From contig NZ_CAJYHX010000007.1 of assembly GCF_913774285.1 (NCBI RefSeq), positions 62,001 to 126,000 on the forward strand: a DNA stretch of 64,000 bases, in the 5' to 3' direction. This DNA comes from an uncultured Sphingomonas sp. (GTDB taxonomy: Bacteria > Pseudomonadota > Alphaproteobacteria > Sphingomonadales > Sphingomonadaceae). This document shows, piece by piece, positions 8,486 to 17,572 of the stretch. Positions within the stretch are counted from its first letter, which is position 1; every line of letters starts with the position of its first letter. Below the pieces are notes generated by a model that saw only the letters and a program-made list of their open reading frames with translations, ran no database searches and had not been told where the DNA came from. A program made the position numbers and the translations under genes.

Positions 8486-8956
8486 ATGTTGCGGTCGCTC
8501 GATCAACTGGATTTCATCCGTCTGCCGCTCTACGCGTTGCGGCGATGGTGGCTGCAGCGGCGCTACGGCGTCGTAACCCATCCGAGTACGCGTATTTCCC
8601 TGCAGGCACGGATCGTCTCTGGCGGTCCCGGGTCGATTGTGGTCGGACAACATTCGGTGATCGCCTTCAAGACCCTGCTCCTTGCGCGCGACGGCGCGGG
8701 CCGGGTCCGTCCGATCCGCATCGGCGCGCGCTGTTTGATCGGCGGCGGCGCGACGATCCTGCCCGGAGTGACCATCGGCGACGGATGCGTGATCGGCGCA
8801 GGTGCCGTGGTCTACGACGACATCCCAGCCGGCTGCATTGCCGTCGGTAGCCCGGCCCATATCGTGCGCCGCGGGATCGAGACCGAGCGTTTCGGCCGGC
8901 TCAAAGGGATCGACGGCAACGAGGGCCAGGATCCCCACGCCGCATCGGGCGCCTGA
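8486..8956 (+). CDS. Hexapeptide-repeat acyltransferase
   Basis: 156 residues from ATG 8486 (MLRSLDQLDFIRLPLYAL). The frame is open upstream to 8339, but that part would overlap the divergent gene and has no recognisable sequence; the ribosome-binding site is weak, so the start is uncertain. A basic amphipathic N-terminal segment (LRRWWLQRRYGV) is followed by beta-helix turns: THPSTRISLQARIV, PGSIVVGQHSVIAF, then IRIGARCLIGGGATILPG, VTIGDGCVIGAGAVV and AVGSPAHIVRRG, the standard family ending. These are acetyl- or acyl-CoA-dependent transferases acting on sugars. It is paired divergently with another acyltransferase near GT genes, consistent with decorating an exopolysaccharide or lipid-linked sugar. 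Confidence 0.78.
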   Translation: MLRSLDQLDFIRLPLYALRRWWLQRRYGVVTHPSTRISLQARIVSGGPGSIVVGQHSVIAFKTLLLARDGAGRVRPIRIGARCLIGGGATILPGVTIGDGCVIGAGAVVYDDIPAGCIAVGSPAHIVRRGIETERFGRLKGIDGNEGQDPHAASGA

Positions 8957-8996
8957 TTGATGTCCCGAAGGTGCGAAGACGGTTCGGAACGAAGAA

Positions 8997-9028
8997 GGGG
9001 AGCCGCGCGCCCTAGCACGCGCCTCCCC
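8997..9028. terminator. Imperfect hairpin between convergent genes
   Basis: GGGGAG pairs with CTCCCC, and inside it a GC-rich arm continues with two mismatches. It lies between the converging acyltransferase and ompW genes, so it could end both transcripts. There is no U-tract, so confidence is modest. Confidence 0.4.
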
Positions 9029-9078
9029 AGTCAGGTCCCCGCCGGAGAATAGGCGATCGCAAGCGGGGAAGGCTTGGA

Positions 9079-9753
9079 TCAGAAGCGGGTGCCGACGCCG
9101 AAGCCGAACACAAGCGGGTTGATGTCTACCTTGGTCTGGTTGATCGCGCCGCCGGTGTTCAGCCGCGCCGTGGTGCTCATGTCGATGTACTTCACGTCGA
9201 GGTTCAGGAAGAACTTCTTGTTCAGATCGATGTCCACGCCCGCCTGCAGCGCATAGCCAACGCTGTCCTTCAGCGAGAGGCTGGTCTGGCCCAGCGCCTT
9301 GTTGAGCGAGGCGCTTGTCTTGGCCGAATAGAAGGTGGTGTAGTTGATGCCCGCGCCGAGATAGGGGCGCACCGCTGCCTTGGGCAGGAAGTGATATTGC
9401 AGCGTCAGCGTCGGCGGCAGAACCCAGGTGTGGCCGACCTTGCCGAGCGACGAAATCGCCTCGCGGCCCTGGAGGTCGTGGCGGGTGCTGGAGACGATCA
9501 GCTCGGCGCCGATATGGTCGGTGGCCATGTAGGTGAAGTCTACCTCGGGCATCACCGCGTCGCCGACGCCCACCTTGGCGGTGGGCAGGGCGGGGGTGAT
9601 GCCGGTGGACGATTCATTGGGGGCGACGACGATGCCGCGCAGGCGGACCAGCCAGTCGCCGGCCGCGATGCCCGCTCGGTCCTGTGCCTGGGCGCTCGCG
9701 GTGGAGGCCAGCAGACCGGCAGCGGCTAGACCGACAAAAAGCGAAGTACGCAT
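9079..9753 (-). CDS. ompW: OmpW-family outer membrane protein
   Basis: 224 residues with a Sec signal peptide (MRTSLFVGLAAAGLLAS, cleavage near AQA). The mature part reads as an eight-stranded barrel: WLVRLRGIVVAP near the N-terminus, FTYMATDHIGAELI, TLTLQYHFLP, VRPYLGAGINYTTFYS, a conserved GYALQAGVDIDL turn, FLNLDVKYIDM, and the terminal strand NPLVFGFGVGTRF ending in Phe for Bam recognition. OmpW proteins are small hydrophobic-solute channels, and in proteobacteria they are frequently under FNR control. Here an FNR-type regulator gene is divergent, and an FNR-box-like sequence lies about 60 bases upstream of the start. GAGGAG precedes the ATG. Confidence 0.92.
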   Translation of the reverse strand: MRTSLFVGLAAAGLLASTASAQAQDRAGIAAGDWLVRLRGIVVAPNESSTGITPALPTAKVGVGDAVMPEVDFTYMATDHIGAELIVSSTRHDLQGREAISSLGKVGHTWVLPPTLTLQYHFLPKAAVRPYLGAGINYTTFYSAKTSASLNKALGQTSLSLKDSVGYALQAGVDIDLNKKFFLNLDVKYIDMSTTARLNTGGAINQTKVDINPLVFGFGVGTRF

Positions 9754-9812
9754 GGTTCATTTCTCCTCGTGTTCGACGAGGCATCGGGTAGCGGCAAGCA
9801 TCTCGCCCGGTT

Positions 9813-9826
9813 TTGATCGGGCGCAA
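9813..9826. promoter_or_regulatory. FNR-box-like site upstream of ompW
   Basis: TTGATCGGGCGCAA has a perfect left half (TTGAT), the correct 4-base spacer, and a 3-of-5 right half compared with the FNR consensus TTGAT-N4-ATCAA. It is centred about 66 bases upstream of the ompW ATG, within the ompW/fnr-like divergent intergenic region. This position would fit a class II activator site if transcription starts about 25 bases before ompW. Confidence 0.45.
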
Positions 9827-9931
9827 CGTTGCGCGTAGGTAATGTTCCCAAGCTGGTCCGTTCGCCTGCCTGGGACCAATACGTAACGACACGCCGCCCG
9901 CGCGCGAGGCATGCAGCGCGCGGAGGCGGAT

Positions 9932-10666
9932 ATGTACATGGATCGAAACCAGCCGGACGTGGGTGCTGCGGAATGGAGCCTGCCGGCGCGCTGTGCGGCG
10001 TGCGGCGTGCGGATGGCGTCGCTCTGCGGCGGCATCTCGGCGGGCGCGCTCGAGGCGCTCAATCGTATCGGCCGAAAGCGCGTGCTGCGCCGGGGCGAGG
10101 CCCTGATCTGGCAGGGCGACGTCGCCGAGCAAGTGGGCATCCTCCACCACGGGCTGGTCAAGCTCTCTGCGTCGCTGGAGGATGGTCGCGAGCAGATGTT
10201 GGGGCTGGCCTTTCCGGCGGATTTCGTCGGCGCGATCGGCGAGCGGCCGTCGAGCCACTGCGTCACCGCGCTGACCGAGACCGAACTCTGCGTCTTCCCG
10301 CGCAGCGCGCTGCCGAGCCTGGTCGAGGCGCATCCCGAGATCGGCCAGGCGCTGCTGACCCGCGCCTATGACGAGCTAGACCAGCTGCGGAAATGGATGC
10401 TGCTGCTCGGCCGCAAGTCTGCCGAGGAACGTGTGGCCAGCCTGTTGTTGCAGTTCGCGGCACGCGGTACCTGCAGCTCTGGCGCTCCGGTTGCCCTGCC
10501 GCTTACCCGCCAGCAGATGGCCGAACTGCTCGGGCTGACGATCGAGACTGTCAGTCGCAAGCTGACTGCAATGAAGCGCGACGGCGTGATCGCGCTGCCC
10601 GATCTGCGCAGCTTCGTGATCCTCGATGCCGCGGCGCTCGCCGTGCTGGCGGCCGAGACTCCGTAA
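9932..10666 (+). CDS. FNR/Anr-type Crp-family transcription regulator
   Basis: 244 residues from ATG 9932, chosen because GGAGG lies 5 bases upstream; ATG 9911 and 9938 are in frame. The N-terminus carries three cysteines spaced Cys-x2-Cys-x7-Cys (CAACGVRMASLC), as in oxygen-sensing FNR. A further Cys in SSHCVTALTETELC is a candidate fourth ligand of a 4Fe-4S cluster. A cyclic-nucleotide-binding-like beta roll, a long dimer helix (ELDQLRKWMLLLGRKSAEERVASLL) and a winged helix follow. The recognition helix reads GLTIETVSRKLTAMKRDG with the E-x2-S-R contact of FNR proteins. It is divergent from ompW and upstream of a Usp gene, both typical low-oxygen targets. It likely dimerises when the cluster is intact and activates microaerobic genes. 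Confidence 0.88.
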   Translation: MYMDRNQPDVGAAEWSLPARCAACGVRMASLCGGISAGALEALNRIGRKRVLRRGEALIWQGDVAEQVGILHHGLVKLSASLEDGREQMLGLAFPADFVGAIGERPSSHCVTALTETELCVFPRSALPSLVEAHPEIGQALLTRAYDELDQLRKWMLLLGRKSAEERVASLLLQFAARGTCSSGAPVALPLTRQQMAELLGLTIETVSRKLTAMKRDGVIALPDLRSFVILDAAALAVLAAETP

Positions 10667-10745
10667 CTAACCGCATGTCGGCGCGCAGTGCATCTGCCTA
10701 GCCTGGGTTCATCCACGAAGAAGACCGGATGAAATGGAGGCGACC

Positions 10746-11546
10746 ATGAAGAATGTACTCGTTCTGATGCATGACGACGCCGGACAGGAGGCGCGGTTCC
10801 AAGCGGCACTCGACTTGACGCGGGGGCTGGAAGGGCATCTGCGCTGCGTCGATATCGCGATGGTGCCGGCCTATGTCGGCGATTATGTCGAATTCGGCGG
10901 CGGTGCGGCGCTGCTCGCGGACGAACAAACCCGCGAAGCCGCCAACCGCGTGCGGATGGAAGGCCGTCTGAAGGGCGAGAACGTGCCCTATGACTGGGTG
11001 GATGCGACCGGCTTCGCCCGCGAATGCCTGCGCGACGCGACCGCGCTCGCCGATCTGGTGGTGCTCAATCGCGAGCTCGACAAGGTCGACTATCCCGACA
11101 TGCGCGACCTGATCTGCGACACTATTCTCAAGACCGGCAAGCTGATCGTTGCCGTGCCGGAAAAGGCGCTTGGCTTCGATCTGTACGGCCATGCGGTGGT
11201 GGCATGGGACGGCTCGCGCACGGCGGAAGCTGCGCTGCAGGCGACGGTATCGCTGCTCAAGCATGCCGGCACGGTGACGATCCTGGTGGTCGACGAAGGA
11301 TCCTTGCGGCTGCCGGCGGCAGAGGCGGCGGAATATCTGTCGCGGCATGGCATCCGGCCCGAGGTGCGGGTGGTGCCGAAGACGGATACGGCGGGCGGCG
11401 CGATCCTCGCCGTCGTGGAGGCGCTCAAGGCAGCCTATCTGGTGATGGGCGGCTTCGGCCACAGCCGCTTCCTCGAAGCGGCGTTCGGCGGCGTGACGCG
11501 GCGGATGCTCGCGGAAAGCCCGGTGCCGCTGCTGCTGGCGCACTGA
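10746..11546 (+). CDS. Tandem universal stress protein (UspA family)
   Basis: 266 residues from ATG 10746, with GGAGG six bases upstream; an in-frame ATG 10734 is less well placed. Two Usp domains are seen. The first opens with MKNVLVLMHDD and ends near VVLNREL. The second, after residue ~145, begins HAVVAWDGSRTAEAALQA and ends with the nucleotide-binding signature VMGGFGHSRFLEAAFGGVTR (G-x2-G-x9-G type), followed by the usual SPVPLLLAH. It is cytoplasmic. The second domain has the intact ATP-binding motif and the first appears degenerate. It lies 79 bases downstream of the FNR-type regulator on the same strand, suggesting membership of an oxygen-limitation response. Confidence 0.9.
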   Translation: MKNVLVLMHDDAGQEARFQAALDLTRGLEGHLRCVDIAMVPAYVGDYVEFGGGAALLADEQTREAANRVRMEGRLKGENVPYDWVDATGFARECLRDATALADLVVLNRELDKVDYPDMRDLICDTILKTGKLIVAVPEKALGFDLYGHAVVAWDGSRTAEAALQATVSLLKHAGTVTILVVDEGSLRLPAAEAAEYLSRHGIRPEVRVVPKTDTAGGAILAVVEALKAAYLVMGGFGHSRFLEAAFGGVTRRMLAESPVPLLLAH

Positions 11547-11583
11547 CGCGGGCGAATCGCGAGCGCTCTTGCCCGTCATCAAA

Positions 11584-11623
11584 AGAAAAGGGGCAGGCAA
11601 CCCTGGATGCCTGCCCCTTTTCT
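11584..11623. terminator. Bidirectional intrinsic terminator
   Basis: A perfect 16-bp stem (11584-11599 with 11608-11623) with an 8-base loop and A-rich/T-rich flanks. It separates the convergent usp and SWIB genes and should act in both directions. Confidence 0.88.
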
Positions 11624-11659
11624 TGTTCGCACGGCTCGAAACGGCCGCGGCGACCTCGC

Positions 11660-11917
11660 TTACTTGACGTGCTTGGCGAGGTGCTTGTTCATTTCGAACA
11701 TGGTGGCCTTGTCGCCGCCGAAGATCGGCTTCAGCGTGTCGTCGGCCAGGATTTCGCGCTTGTTCGCAGGGTTCTGCAGGTTGTTCTTCTTGATGTATTC
11801 CCACACCTTGCTGACGATCTCGCTGCGCGGCAGATCGGCGGTGCCCACAATCTTCGCCAGTTCGGGCGACGGGGTAACCGGCTTGGCAATGCCACCGCGT
11901 GCTTTGGTCTCGGCCAT
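11660..11917 (-). CDS. SWIB/MDM2-domain protein
   Basis: 85 residues that are almost entirely a SWIB domain: ITPSPELAKIVG-type opening (here PVTPSPELAKIVGTADL), PRSEIVSKVWEYIKKNNLQ, PANKREILADDTLKPIFG, then a closing helix DKATMFEMNKHLAKHV. SWIB domains are known from eukaryotic chromatin remodellers and from chlamydial topoisomerase, and short stand-alone versions occur in many proteobacteria with no defined role. The protein is basic at the ends and could bind DNA or a protein partner. It converges on usp across a strong terminator. Confidence 0.9.
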   Translation of the reverse strand: MAETKARGGIAKPVTPSPELAKIVGTADLPRSEIVSKVWEYIKKNNLQNPANKREILADDTLKPIFGGDKATMFEMNKHLAKHVK

Positions 11918-12178
11918 CGTGTCTAACTCCTGTTCGTACCCCTTATTGGGGCTATTCCTTCGTCAGCGCCTCGGGATTGAGAGGCTTCCTCCCCCTTGTC
12001 GCGACCAACGATGTACTGCGGTTCGTGCGGTGATGCACGCCCCTGTACGCCTTTGACTGCGGGAAAGGGCTTCTGTCCAGCGCAGACCGCACCGAAGCGC
12101 GGCGAACCGCTGTTTTGCGGCGCTGCGGTGGTGCAGCCGGGCAACACTTTGCGGCAAAGACGCAGCAATATTGCGCGT

Positions 12179-12574
12179 TCAGGCCAGAACCCTGCTTTGG
12201 ACAAGCCCTTCGAACGTCCCGCGCACGTCCGGCGCCGCGTCGGCCGTAAGCCGCTGAACGTCCGCCAGGAAGCCCGCGGCGTCGGCGCCCGGCGCACGAT
12301 GCGCCATCTCCCAGTGCCCGAACTCCCGGCGATCGACGATGCGGCGCGAGAGCAATACAATCGCGCGATGCCGCGGATCGCGCCGTATACGGGCATAGGC
12401 GCTCTCCACCGCATCCTCAGGACCTTCGAGCGCCTGAAGGAAGCGGCCGCCGTCCGCGTACAGCAGGCCGCTGATCCGATCGCGCGCATTGTTGCGGCGG
12501 GAGACGGTCAGGATGTCCTGGGTCGGGCAGGGTGCGGCCGGGTTCGTGGAACTGACATAGACGAGCTGCAGCAT
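12179..12574 (-). CDS. Short BLUF-domain blue-light photoreceptor
   Basis: 131 residues, a BLUF domain with only a short C-terminal cap. The flavin-site residues fit AppA/PixD numbering: Tyr6 (QLVYVSS), Asn29 (NARDRISGLL), Gln47 (FLQALEG), Trp88 and Met90 (HWEM). Tyr6-Gln47 spacing is 41 and Gln47-Trp88 is 41, as expected within one residue. The C-terminal ~35 residues form helices as in PixD/BlrB-type short BLUFs, which signal by protein-protein contact because there is no output domain. No EAL or cyclase partner is adjacent. It should bind FAD in the cytoplasm and respond to blue light. Confidence 0.9.
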   Translation of the reverse strand: MLQLVYVSSTNPAAPCPTQDILTVSRRNNARDRISGLLYADGGRFLQALEGPEDAVESAYARIRRDPRHRAIVLLSRRIVDRREFGHWEMAHRAPGADAAGFLADVQRLTADAAPDVRGTFEGLVQSRVLA

Positions 12575-12746
12575 GAAAATCCTCTCCTGCGAGCGCGCTT
12601 TTTCAGCGTCGCGTGGTTAATAGCAGATAAAGAACGCAGGCGCGCGCTTGTTTTTCAGGTGTTTAGTCCAAGCTGGACAAGATCGTATAATTCCGGCATC
12701 AAGGCGGCCGTGATCGACGCCCTGCGCCTTACCCTGCGACTTATCC

Positions 12747-12790
12747 GCCCTTAGGGGCCGATTTCGCACGCGCGCGTCTCCCCTAAGGGC
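12747..12790. promoter_or_regulatory. Paired palindromes upstream of leuA
   Basis: An 11-base perfect inverted repeat, GCCCTTAGGGG (12747-12757) and CCCCTAAGGGC (12780-12790). Each arm is itself a near-palindrome of the form CCCTNAGGG. The arm centres are 33 bases apart, about three helical turns. The repeat lies 70-110 bases before the leuA start, so it could be a double operator or a hairpin in the leader. Confidence 0.45.
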
Positions 12791-12859
12791 AAACTGGAAC
12801 TTCCCTATCGCATCACGGCTGCGCTAGGCGCGGCCAGACCTTGAAGAGAGACACGGCCC

Positions 12860-14518
<1,659 letters not shown>

Positions 14519-14523
14519 CGTAA

Positions 14524-14553
14524 AAGTCCCTGCCCTCGGAAGGGCAGGGACTT
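14524..14553. terminator. Bidirectional intrinsic terminator (leuA / MCP)
   Basis: A perfect 13-bp stem, 14524-14536 with 14541-14553, and tetraloop CGGA. A TTTT run follows it when read toward leuA, so termination of the minus-strand chemoreceptor gene is best supported. Confidence 0.85.
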
Positions 14554-14562
14554 CCTCTCCTA

Positions 14563-16326
14563 TCAGTGCACCGTTGCCAGCTCGCCCATTTGGGCAGCGG
14601 CACGCGTGCCGGTGGTCCGCTTAAAGCGGAAGGCGCCGGCGCGCTGGGCGAGGGCGTTGACCTCGCTCGACAGGTTGCGGATCGCCGCCGAGGTTTCCTC
14701 GACCATCGCCGCGTTCTGCTGCGTCACCAAGTCCATCCCCTTCATTGCGGTCGACACCTGACTCACCGCTGCCGACTGCGCATGGTTGTCATGGTCGATC
14801 GCGGCGATCAGGTTGTGCACCGCCTCGACGTCCCCGGAGATCGTATCCAGTGCCGTGTCGGTGTCGTGCACAGCATCGGCGGCCTGGAGGATGTCGGCCT
14901 GGGTCTCGCTGAGCATGTCGCGGGCCTGCTTGGCCTGGTCCTCGGCGCGGAGTGCCAGTGCGGCCACGAGGTCGGCGACGACCATGAAGCCGCGGCCCGC
15001 CTCGCCGGCGCGGCCGGCCTCGACCGCCGCGTTCATCGCGAGCACGCGCGTCTGGAAGGCGATCTTGTCGAGGCCCTCGATCACGCCGTCGATATTCTTG
15101 GCACTGCCGCTCGCGCGGTCCATCGCCTGCACGGCGCGGGCGGTGGTGCCGCGGCCGTCGCGGAGTGCCGTGGTCGCCTCGCCGGCCCGCTTCACCGTGT
15201 TGTCGGCGGCGATCATCGTCGCGCGCAGGCGCTCCTCGATCTTCGCCAGCGCTTCAGTGGCCTGGGCGAGATTGGCCGCGCTCTTCTCGGTGCGGTGGGC
15301 CAGATCCTCGGAGCCGTGCGCGACCTCGGACGAGGTGTTGCGGATATTGTCGGCGCTCTCGCTGACCAGCTGCACGCGTGCGCGCAGCGAGGCGATCGCC
15401 TCGTTGATGTTCTGCCGAAGCACCTCATATTCGGCCGGGAAGCGCTGGTCGATCGTGCGGCTGAGATCGCCCTCGCGCAGCGCCAGCAGCCCGTTGCCGA
15501 GCACTTCGGTGACTTCGCGCTGCTCCTCCAGCTTGCGCGCATCGGCTTCGCTCTGGGCGGCCGCGGCGGCGCGGTAATGCTCCAGCCCCGAGGCGATGCG
15601 GCCCATTTCGTCGGTGCGATCCTGGTAGGGGATCGTCGCTACTTCACCTTTGGCGAGGCGATCCGTCAGCGCGGAGAGCGTGCCGACCGGTTCCAGCACC
15701 CGGCGATACATGGTGATGTAGAAATGCGCCGCCTGGCCGCCGACGATCAGCGCCAGCACCACGACGATACCGATCGCAAGGTAGAATTCGGATACGCCAT
15801 TGGCCGCCACGCGCTGCTGCTCGGCCAGCGTCATCGCGACGAGCCTGTCCACGGCGGCGCGATGCTTGTCGTACAAGCCCTTCAGTTTCGCGTAGCTGGC
15901 GTCGAGCGCCGCACGGTCGCCTTTGCGCGCCGCGGGGAGGAAGCCCTGTTCCAGCTCGTTCCAGAAGGCCTCGGCCGCGGGGTGTGCCTGCTGGAGCAGC
16001 TGGCTGCGCAGGCTTTCGTCGACGCGGGCGGTCTGCCAGAATTTGTTCCGGTCCAGATAGAGCTTGCGCAGGTCTGCCAGTTTCTCGGCGTGGGTGCCCA
16101 AGGTCTCCGGGTTGCGGGCGATCAGCGTCGCTTCGAGAAATGGTTCGATGATATATTCGGGGGGAGGAAGGATGTCCGCAATCAGGTCGGCATTGACCTG
16201 CTGGTGCAACTGCACGTCGCCGCCCATGCGAATGCGATCGAGCCGCCAGGCCGCCAGCGAGCCGCCGACCACCAGAAGCGCCATCATGGCCAATGCGCTG
16301 TTGCGAACGAAACTAGCAATCGACAT
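14563..16326 (-). CDS. Methyl-accepting chemotaxis protein
   Basis: 587 residues. TM1 is at ~9-28, a helical periplasmic sensing region at ~29-180 contains a PPPEYIIEPFLEATL segment, and TM2 is at ~181-205. A HAMP domain follows (~206-262), then a second HAMP-like segment (~275-325) and the long coiled-coil signalling domain. The hairpin tip reads FQTRVLAMNAAVEAGRAGE at 424-442; Phe, Glu and Arg of the trimer contact are kept, but the following EVR of the usual VVAxEVRxLA is replaced (ADLVAALALR). No CheB/CheR-binding pentapeptide is visible at the C-terminus (ELATVH). No che genes lie in the window. It probably reports a periplasmic ligand to a CheA system encoded elsewhere. Confidence 0.9.
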   Translation of the reverse strand: MSIASFVRNSALAMMALLVVGGSLAAWRLDRIRMGGDVQLHQQVNADLIADILPPPEYIIEPFLEATLIARNPETLGTHAEKLADLRKLYLDRNKFWQTARVDESLRSQLLQQAHPAAEAFWNELEQGFLPAARKGDRAALDASYAKLKGLYDKHRAAVDRLVAMTLAEQQRVAANGVSEFYLAIGIVVVLALIVGGQAAHFYITMYRRVLEPVGTLSALTDRLAKGEVATIPYQDRTDEMGRIASGLEHYRAAAAAQSEADARKLEEQREVTEVLGNGLLALREGDLSRTIDQRFPAEYEVLRQNINEAIASLRARVQLVSESADNIRNTSSEVAHGSEDLAHRTEKSAANLAQATEALAKIEERLRATMIAADNTVKRAGEATTALRDGRGTTARAVQAMDRASGSAKNIDGVIEGLDKIAFQTRVLAMNAAVEAGRAGEAGRGFMVVADLVAALALRAEDQAKQARDMLSETQADILQAADAVHDTDTALDTISGDVEAVHNLIAAIDHDNHAQSAAVSQVSTAMKGMDLVTQQNAAMVEETSAAIRNLSSEVNALAQRAGAFRFKRTTGTRAAAQMGELATVH

Positions 16327-16437
16327 CCACGATCCTCTGGTGACAGGCGCACGCGTCCCCCAAGCGGACCTCCGGCGAGGAGGGTCTTTCGGTAGATTAT
16401 AGGGGGGAGGATCGAAGCGGGTTGCCCCGAATCGGGA

Positions 16438-16803
16438 TTATTCCTGCATATTCGTAAGAATACGGATCACCTCGCAGCCGACCCGGGCATCGGGGTAGAT
16501 ATCCTGCTTGGCGGACCGGACGCGTACCTCGACAACACGGGGGTCGCGCATCGCCAGCGCTGCGACCTGCTCGCACAAGACTTCCTGAAGTTCGAAATGA
16601 CGCGATCGGACAAGGGCATGGATGCCCTCGCGGAGAAAGTCGTAATCGACCACGGCGTCGATCCGGTCCTCGGGTACCGCCGGGTAGCGGCAGGTCATCG
16701 CCACATCGATGCGCACGCGCTGCGGGGCGGCGCGCTCATGCGCATGGATGCCGAGGCCCATCGAGACCTCCAGCGCTTCGAGATGGATCACATAGTCAGG
16801 CAT
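16438..16803 (-). CDS. folB: Dihydroneopterin aldolase-family protein (FolB-like)
   Basis: 121 residues of the tunnel-fold family that converts 7,8-dihydroneopterin to 6-hydroxymethyl-dihydropterin in folate synthesis. The pattern fits: LEALEVSMGLGIHAHERAAPQRVRIDVAM at the start (family consensus has G-x-G/E-x-x), a central DAVVDYDFLREGIHALV, LQEVLCEQVAALAM, and a closing strand VRVRSAKQDIYPDARVGCEV. It is the last gene of folE-SDR-folB, overlapping the SDR gene by 8 bases. A dihydroneopterin epimerase (FolX) activity is possible, since family members are hard to separate by sequence. Confidence 0.82.
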   Translation of the reverse strand: MPDYVIHLEALEVSMGLGIHAHERAAPQRVRIDVAMTCRYPAVPEDRIDAVVDYDFLREGIHALVRSRHFELQEVLCEQVAALAMRDPRVVEVRVRSAKQDIYPDARVGCEVIRILTNMQE

Positions 16804-17572
16804 CGGGGCGGTGCTCGCGTCCTTCGAACATCACGTCGCTGTCGCGCGTGAGGAAATGCTGGCCGCAATCGACATAGACATTCTGCCCGGTGATGCTGCG
16901 GCATTCGAGCAGGTGCGCGACCGTGGCGGCGATATCGGCCGGGTCGACCGGGCGGCGGAGCAGGTTCTGGTTGCCGGTACGGGCGAACTCCTCCTCCGTC
17001 TGGTCCAGGCTGGGCAGGGTGAGGCCGGGCGACACCGCGTTCACCCGCACGCGCGGCGCGAGCTTCTGCGCCAGCATATGGGTGGCGCCCTGCAGCGCAA
17101 GCTTCGAGCAGGTGTAGCTGAAGAAGTCGGGGTTGAGATTGCCCACCTTCTGGTCGAGCAGGTTCACGACGGCGCCCTCCGCCAGATCGGCCTGTGCGGC
17201 GAGTGCCATGGCGAGGCCTACGGGGGCGGCGAGGTTCACATGCATGTGCCGGTCGAGCAGGGCATAGTCGGCGATCGGCGCCTGATCATAGGCGAACAAC
17301 GAAGCGTTGTTGACCACCGCATCGAGGGGGGCGCCGAACGCGCCGCGGCACGCCTCCACGAGCGCGGCGGGTGATATCGGGTCGGCAAGCTCGGCGCAGA
17401 CGACCACCACCGTAGCGCCTCCCGCGCGGAGTTCGGCGGCAAAGGCCTCGGCTTGCTCGGGCGCGTGATGGTGGTGGATCGCCACGGCCCAGCCGCGCGC
17501 AGCCAGCCCTCGGCTGATCGCCGCGCCGATCCGCCGCGCGCCGCCCGTGACCAGCACCCGCCCAGGCATCAA
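16796..17572 (-). CDS. SDR oxidoreductase, pteridine reductase/FolM-like
   Basis: 258 residues of a classical short-chain dehydrogenase. The cofactor motif is TGGARRIGAAISRGLA (with Arg suggesting NADPH), then VNNASLFAYD, a catalytic Tyr-x3-Lys-like stretch SYTCSKLAL, and VNAVSPGLTLPS. The ARRIG dinucleotide motif and the LF after NNAS are typical of pteridine reductase PTR1/FolM. Its position inside folE-SDR-folB, sharing an ATGA overlap with folE, supports a role in reducing dihydropterin or dihydrofolate. It is cytoplasmic. The substrate is inferred from context; a different carbonyl substrate cannot be excluded. Confidence 0.8.
   Translation of the reverse strand: MMPGRVLVTGGARRIGAAISRGLAARGWAVAIHHHHAPEQAEAFAAELRAGGATVVVVCAELADPISPAALVEACRGAFGAPLDAVVNNASLFAYDQAPIADYALLDRHMHVNLAAPVGLAMALAAQADLAEGAVVNLLDQKVGNLNPDFFSYTCSKLALQGATHMLAQKLAPRVRVNAVSPGLTLPSLDQTEEEFARTGNQNLLRRPVDPADIAATVAHLLECRSITGQNVYVDCGQHFLTRDSDVMFEGREHRPDA

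Noticed and set aside
11923..12489. 188-codon minus-strand frame beside the BLUF gene
   Set aside because: It overlaps the BLUF gene in another frame; only the BLUF frame has the conserved flavin-site residues.
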